From the NCBI GenBank assembly GCA_902373545.1, contig CABKMZ010000002.1:1-64000 (forward strand): a DNA stretch of 64,000 nt, in the 5' to 3' direction. Below the pieces are notes generated by a model, which was not told the origin of the DNA, did not search any database, and was given only the letters and a program-made list of their open reading frames with translations. The DNA is from an uncultured Actinomyces sp. GTDB taxonomy: Bacteria > Actinomycetota > Actinomycetes > Actinomycetales > Actinomycetaceae. Both the position numbers and the translations under genes were made by a program. Shown here piece after piece: positions 60,501-64,000 of this stretch (position 1 is its first letter; the number at the start of each line of letters is the position of its first letter).

Positions 60501-60997
60501 AACTGCATGCGCACGGTCTGGTAGGAGCTGCCACGGTGGTTCCAGGCGCGCTGGACCATGACGCCGTCGGGCAGGTCGGAGACCTTGGTGCCGCCGAGGA
60601 GTCCGTTGACGGTTTCGTGGGAGGCCTGAACGACCTCGAAGTCACCGGCGGTGCGCGGGCGGGTCTGGAGTCGGGTCTGATCGCCGTTGCCCTGTCCCCA
60701 GGTTTCCCAGCCTTCGCGGCCTCGGCCAATCATGACCCAGCCGCCGCCGTCCGTCGTTTGGTCACAGAAGAACTGGCCGGGGGCCTCCATCGTGGATGTC
60801 TGGAGCCAGTAGGTACCGTCCGCGGATCGCGGATCGTTCTGCTTAATCTCCCAGCAGGAGGCCGCTGCGGTCGCCTCGGAGAGGCCATCGTGGAGCGGAT
60901 CAACTGCCGCCTGAGCTGCGACGGGACTGAGTGCAAGCACTCCGAAACCGGTTATTGACGCCAAGCCGAGTGCCAGGCAACGGCGGAAAAATTTCAT
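57527..60997 (-). CDS. Giant secreted fibrinogen-like/beta-propeller protein
   Basis: 1156 residues. Signal peptide (FRRCLALGLASITGFGVLAL, to about 31); fibrinogen-like YCDxxxxGGGW module with SCWEIKQNDP and FFCDQTTDGGGWVMIGRG (about 47-95); a propeller of at least six blades with repeats MYVGGNFTGV, LLAVGDFTKVNGE, IYLAGAFTHLSGN, FYAAGFFTRI, AYFGGSQHS, LWAGGDFNF and a conserved SCHCSD; an FN3-like domain; then two beta-sandwich domains (AIGYGAPD..., PLGWGDRDAG...), each with DGAVVYVNGTE/DGSVVYVNGTE, separated by a Pro-Glu-Gln linker. No LPXTG. Followed by the WecG-type gene; paralogue of 61225-64000. Its role is probably adhesion or wall architecture (inferred). Confidence 0.85.
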   Translation of the reverse strand: MKFFRRCLALGLASITGFGVLALSPVAAQAAVDPLHDGLSEATAAASCWEIKQNDPRSADGTYWLQTSTMEAPGQFFCDQTTDGGGWVMIGRGREGWETWGQGNGDQTRLQTRPRTAGDFEVVQASHETVNGLLGGTKVSDLPDGVMVQRAWNHRGSSYQTVRMQFPKMSDFIWPFKSAHPVNVKFNREWWVNGGIVWSGFGTNAGWGYVNLTASPQNQYTMGFGYGPLASSWYDTSSSTSYFHRNGSIINPYAEVYVRPELRSTDSSFRAIGDGGLAAETQKASVSEFATPTTWGVTGNLNGSIQEGSIQVQAFEQIGSTMYVGGNFTGVQKGKNGQEITSRGLAAFDAVTGDWTGQTFDFNNQVKDLVELPSGKLLAVGDFTKVNGETRVGTVLIDPATGQIDPSWNLQVRNGNGGRVSVKSAKVIDGRIYLAGAFTHLSGNGVSSVYARNAGRLDLTGTPDRSWNPEFNGTVADIDVDEADTYFYAAGFFTRIHDRVAENAARVETSEGATLDQSWSFRHSYFIGKYQQAVTVGNGRAYFGGSQHSLFGYNTSDMSRTSGSITMQNGGDLQATTASATGVIYGSCHCSDYTFQDAYQYLALGNTWTRADEIQWVGGWDQATGRQLGWTPYRLSSLRSTGAWALEMGDDGALWAGGDFNFSFTSKTAGQWSGGWVRMPARNATAPAVPANLRASDGNSQQVTLKWSSVPGADSYQILRDDRTIATTTSTSVTVPLGGNNRFFVRAVASDGLVGATTHAYTVDANGQPARPDDATILVEDDATWAYHWSNDAVAQDWAQTSYDDSSWSRGTAPIGYGAPDLGTTLKPGTPKTRPLTTYARTNFTVADPTAIGGINVSVTADDGAVVYVNGTEVVRQRMSEGTVTAGTYASAAATTASARADRQLVFVPASQLVAGTNTLAVETHLNYRSTASMTIDGTVRTVAKGDVPEPEPQPQPEPEPQPQPDPDKPITPDPDAPLEVLDVSGVNFGEFMPTGQYWNYWVSKEAPDAKWNSTANLAQWKHGASPLGWGDRDAGTPFVMEKADRPITTYFARDVNLGTISADFELTLTVRADDGSVVYVNGTEVKRINMPEGTITPNTNAKSNVSLGTAKNNLQTITVPRDLLKDGVNRIAVEEHANYAGAVSVSFDLKASLLR

Positions 60998-61051
60998 CGG
61001 ATCCTCACAGGTATCGCGTTAATGGTTACCCCTATAGTGTCACGAAAACCC

Positions 61052-61080
61052 CTTGTGCTCAACCACGTGGTTAGCAAGAA
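61052..61080 (-). promoter_or_regulatory. Palindromic operator and promoter of the giant protein gene
   Basis: The + strand reads CTTGTGCTCAACCACGTGGT followed by TAGCAAGAA, matching 54558 with 23 of 30 identities. On the minus strand TTGAGC, 17 bases and CACTAT, with TATAGG just after, form a plausible promoter about 35-75 bases before the ATG at 60997; the palindrome overlaps the -35. Confidence 0.5.
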
Positions 61081-61104
61081 ACGAGAGTGTTGTACCACAT
61101 ACGA

Positions 61105-61135
61105 GGGAGCCCTCGCCGCACCGGCGAGGGCTCCC
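61105..61135. terminator. Hairpin between the giant paralogues
   Basis: GGGAGCCCTCGCCG (61105-61118) and its exact inverse (61122-61135) with a CAC loop, 90 bases past the end of the second giant gene on the minus strand and upstream of the first one's promoter. Likely terminator that keeps the two genes separate. Confidence 0.75.
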
Positions 61136-61224
61136 CTTGTCAACAGGAATATATGCGTGTGGTCAAACTGTCCAGACTAGTCACAACGTCACATCAACCT
61201 GCTCGAAGAGGCACGAAATCTCCT

Positions 61225-64000
61225 CTATTTGACCATCGTGGCGGTCAAGTCGAAGGTCATCGACGGGGTGTTCCTGTAGTTCACATGCTCCTCAACGCCG
61301 ATCCTATTGACACCATCTGTCAAGTAGCTGGCCGGGACGGTAACCTCGAGCAGATCAGAGGCTGCCTGCGTGGCCGTCACCGCCGCATTGGCGTAGGTGC
61401 TGTGGGTAATGTTGCCACTCGACATACGCTTGGTATCGACGATCGAACCGTTGACGCGCAGGACTGCGCCATCGTCTGCACGCACCTTGACGGTGAGCGT
61501 GGTGGAGGGCGTGATGGTACCCAGGTCGATGTCGCGCGCGAAGTAGTACGTCACGGGACGGTCCTTCTTGGCGATGTCGAGGCTGGTGGCGGCCTGCGGG
61601 TCGCCCCAGCCGATCGGGCCGGCGCCGCGCGACCAGTCCTTCAGGTCTGCGGTGGTTGCCCAGTCCGTGGCGGGCGCGTTCATGGACGTCCAGTAGTTCC
61701 ACTGCGTGGTGGCCGAGGGAATGACCTCGCCGTTCGTCATGGCGTTGATGGCGATCGGCTTCGTGGCGTCCTCGAGGTTCGACGGCTCCAGCTTCTGATG
61801 ATCGGGAACGGGCGCCGGCTCCGGCTCGGGTTGGGGCTGAGGCTCCGGCTCGGGCGTCACCTCGTCATCGCCGGGCACCGAATCGGGGGTTCCCTCGACG
61901 CGCTGGACGGATGCCCACATGCCCAGGGTCGCGCTGCGCGTGTAGTTGACGTGCGTCTCGACCGCGATGACGTTGTCGCCACTGGTGAGCAGGGCGGCCG
62001 GGACGAAGACCTCGGAGACCGAGTTCGAGGCAGCCGTGTAGCTCGGCGCGGCGTTGGCGCGGGTCGTGTAGCTGACGGGGCCAGCGTCGATGCGCGTGCG
62101 GTCAACCTCGGTGCCGTTGACGTAGACGACGGCACCATCGTCGGCCAGGTACTTGACGGTGACACCCTTGAGGGCGCGCGCGTCGGACACCTGGAAGTGC
62201 GAGCGGAAGTAGGAGGTCACGGGGCGCGTGATGTTGGACGCCAGGACGGTGGCGATGCGGGAGTCACCGTAGCCCAGGGGCGCGGCGCCGGTGGACCACT
62301 GGGAATCATCGAACGAGGCCTGGGCCCAGTTCTCGGGAGCCGCACTGGTCTGGGCGCGGTAGCTCCACGTGGCGCCCGCATCCAGCAGGACCGGGTTCGC
62401 AGGATCAACCTCGCCCTGGGCCGGGGGCACGTAGACCGAGGTGGTCGCGGAGCGGTTGCCCGACGCGTCGACAGCGCGCACGAAGAAGCGGTTGTTGCCG
62501 CCGCGCGGAACCTCAACGGTAGTCGAGGTCGTGGAGGCGATCGGGCGATCATCGCGCAGGATCTCGTAAGAAACTGCGTCGGAAACACCGTCCCACGCCA
62601 GGGTCACGGTCTGAGGAGTCGAGGCCGAGGTACGCACGAGCGTCGGGGTCTCGGGCGCGACGTTGTCGCGGTTGTCGAAGCGGGCGAAGCCGCCGTTCCA
62701 CTGCGTATGCGAGGCGTCGATGTGGGACAGGTCGAAGTCGCCGCCGACCCACAGGTTGCCGTTGGTGTCGGTCGTCAGGGCCCACGCGCCGGTCTTACGC
62801 TTGGAGGAGAGCTCGAAGGGCGTCCAATGCAGGTTCTCGCCGGTGGTGGCATCCCACGCGCCGACCCACTTGATCTCGTCGATGCGCGACCAGCGGTCGG
62901 AGACGGCCCAGTCGTACTTGTCCTGGTAGGCACCGTCGGAGCAGTGGCAGGACGCGTAGATGACGCCCTTGGAGGAGATGGTGCTGGCCTGCATGTCGCC
63001 GCCCATGCTCAAGGTCACCGAGCCGGAGGTGCGCTGGTTCGTCTGCGTGTCGTAGCCGAACAGGGAGTGCTCGGAACCGCCGATGAAGACGCGACTACCT
63101 CCGGTAGAGATGGTCTGCTGGTACTTGCCGGCGCTCACGGTGGAGGGCTGGAAGTCGAAGCTCGTATCCTGGGCAGCACCGGCCTCCGTGGAGAACTTGG
63201 CGGCGTACCAGGCGCGCTCGGAGCCGTGCGCACGGGTGAAGTGTCCACCGGCGTAGAAGGAACCGTTGTCCTCACTGACGCCGACGGCCTGCACGGAACC
63301 ACTGAACTCGGGGTTCCAGCTGCGGTCGGGGCGCGAATCCAGGGAGACGCGCGCCGCGTTGCGGCCGTAGACGCTGGAGGTGCCGCCGCCGCTCAGGTGG
63401 GTGAACACGCCACCCATGTACACGTAGCCGTTGTAGTAGTCGAGGGCGCGCACGCTCACCAGGCCGCCGCCGATGGCGTTCCTGATGGACAGGTCCCACG
63501 AGGGGTCAACCTTCCCGGTGGAGGGGTCGATCGCGACGGTGCCGATGTGGGTCTCGCCGTTGACGCGCGTGAAGTCGCCGGCCACGAGGAGGCGACCGTC
63601 GGGCAGCACGAGGAGGGCCTTGACCTGGTTATTGAAGTCGAAGGTCTGGCCGGTCCAGTCGCCGGTGTTGACGTCGAAGGCGGCCAGGCCGCGCGAGGCG
63701 GTCTCGGAGCCATTTTCACCCTGCTTGACCCCGGTGAAGTTGCCGCCCACGTACATGGTGGAGCCGACCTGCGCCAGAGCCTGGACCTGGATCGAGCCTT
63801 CGGCGTAGGAGCCGTTGATGTTACCGGTGACGCCCCACGAGGTCTTGGCCGCGTAGTTGGACACGGCGCGGGTCACGGTGGACCCTTCCACGCCCTCGTC
63901 GGGGATGGGGGTGAAGGAGTCCGAGGAGATGCGCGGACGCACGTAGGCCTCGGAGTAGGCGAAGACCGTCTGCCCGTTCTTGTGGAAGAAGGAGGTCGGC
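61225..64000 (-). CDS. Second giant secreted paralogue, 5' part outside the window
   Basis: The open frame continues to the window edge: beyond the ATG at 63942 the translation still aligns (PTSFFHKNGQTVFAYSEAYV) with the fibrinogen-like part of the paralogue (STSYFHRNGSIINPYAEVYV). At least 924 residues are present. Propeller repeats (MYVGGNFTGVKQGENG, LLVAGDFTRVNGETH, VYMGGVFTHLSGGG, FYAGGHFTRAHG, LWVGGDFDLS), SCHCSDG, FN3-like segment, two beta-sandwich domains with DGAVVYVNGTEVDR and DGAVLRVNGSIVD, and a Pro-Glu-Gln linker. Clearly a tandem duplicate. Confidence 0.85.
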   Translation of the reverse strand, partial: PTSFFHKNGQTVFAYSEAYVRPRISSDSFTPIPDEGVEGSTVTRAVSNYAAKTSWGVTGNINGSYAEGSIQVQALAQVGSTMYVGGNFTGVKQGENGSETASRGLAAFDVNTGDWTGQTFDFNNQVKALLVLPDGRLLVAGDFTRVNGETHIGTVAIDPSTGKVDPSWDLSIRNAIGGGLVSVRALDYYNGYVYMGGVFTHLSGGGTSSVYGRNAARVSLDSRPDRSWNPEFSGSVQAVGVSEDNGSFYAGGHFTRAHGSERAWYAAKFSTEAGAAQDTSFDFQPSTVSAGKYQQTISTGGSRVFIGGSEHSLFGYDTQTNQRTSGSVTLSMGGDMQASTISSKGVIYASCHCSDGAYQDKYDWAVSDRWSRIDEIKWVGAWDATTGENLHWTPFELSSKRKTGAWALTTDTNGNLWVGGDFDLSHIDASHTQWNGGFARFDNRDNVAPETPTLVRTSASTPQTVTLAWDGVSDAVSYEILRDDRPIASTTSTTVEVPRGGNNRFFVRAVDASGNRSATTSVYVPPAQGEVDPANPVLLDAGATWSYRAQTSAAPENWAQASFDDSQWSTGAAPLGYGDSRIATVLASNITRPVTSYFRSHFQVSDARALKGVTVKYLADDGAVVYVNGTEVDRTRIDAGPVSYTTRANAAPSYTAASNSVSEVFVPAALLTSGDNVIAVETHVNYTRSATLGMWASVQRVEGTPDSVPGDDEVTPEPEPQPQPEPEPAPVPDHQKLEPSNLEDATKPIAINAMTNGEVIPSATTQWNYWTSMNAPATDWATTADLKDWSRGAGPIGWGDPQAATSLDIAKKDRPVTYYFARDIDLGTITPSTTLTVKVRADDGAVLRVNGSIVDTKRMSSGNITHSTYANAAVTATQAASDLLEVTVPASYLTDGVNRIGVEEHVNYRNTPSMTFDLTATMVK

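Noticed and set aside
57587-60958. 1123-codon open frame antisense to the giant fibrinogen-like gene
   Set aside because: Shadow of the real gene: composition-driven (Gly/Val/Arg), no domain, no ribosome-binding site, whereas the minus strand has signal peptide and domain repeats.

Overview
The window is chromosomal DNA of a high-GC Gram-positive actinobacterium. The G+C-rich codon use, frequent GTG starts, leaderless starts (a TANNNT box six bases before the start codon) and protein sequences suggest an Actinomyces/Schaalia-type oral or mucosal organism. The genus is inferred, not proven. Housekeeping order matches other Actinobacteria: ychF-ispH-xseA-xseB; a cis-prenyltransferase beside a hemolysin III protein and greA; pth-mfd-lipoprotein-eno-ftsB/divIC-like-DUF501-ppx; and glyA-folD.

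Left part (1-24.4 kb): an EcsC-family protein and an EamA permease lead into a variable, defence-rich region interrupted only by rmuC. It holds a truncated AbiF-type toxin gene with a likely upstream small RNA; an internally deleted IS3-like remnant; a tandemly duplicated pair of envelope genes with conserved N-terminal and divergent C-terminal halves; a Upf1-like helicase fused to a Vsr/DUF559-type nuclease; a zinc-ribbon protein with a related nuclease end; a type I hsdM cut off before its catalytic motif; McrBC with a PUA/EVE-like reader; VapBC; HigA with a decayed HigB; a type III restriction system whose mod gene is out of frame at a G7 tract inside the DPPF motif; and a GmrSD-type (DUF262/DUF1524) protein.

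Middle part (24.4-54.4 kb): mostly core genes, namely YchF, two tandem unknown paralogues sharing an almost identical 5' block, IspH, exonuclease VII, a PfkB sugar kinase, a prenyltransferase, hemolysin III, GreA, an AI-2E transporter, MsrA, FKBP, Bax-inhibitor-1, a tRNA with a UAA anticodon but a short variable region, Ppx/GppA, DUF501, an FtsB-like protein, enolase, a lipoprotein, Mfd, Pth, an SGNH hydrolase, GalK, a 2H phosphoesterase, ExoIII, and a glyA-folD operon behind a recognisable ZTP (pfl) riboswitch. A 773-bp gene-free stretch between the 2H gene and ExoIII carries three repeat families, including two copies of an AT-rich element with 13-bp inverted termini.

Right part (54.4-64 kb): a cell-surface glycan and giant-protein locus with a small PglC-like sugar-1-phosphate transferase, about 1.2 kb with no gene, a WecG/TagA/CpsF glycosyltransferase, and two very large secreted paralogues (one running off the end). 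The complete one has a fibrinogen-like YCDxxxxGGGW domain, a beta-propeller, FN3 and beta-sandwich domains. The sugar transferase and the first giant gene share a palindromic element overlapping their predicted promoters, so they may be co-regulated.
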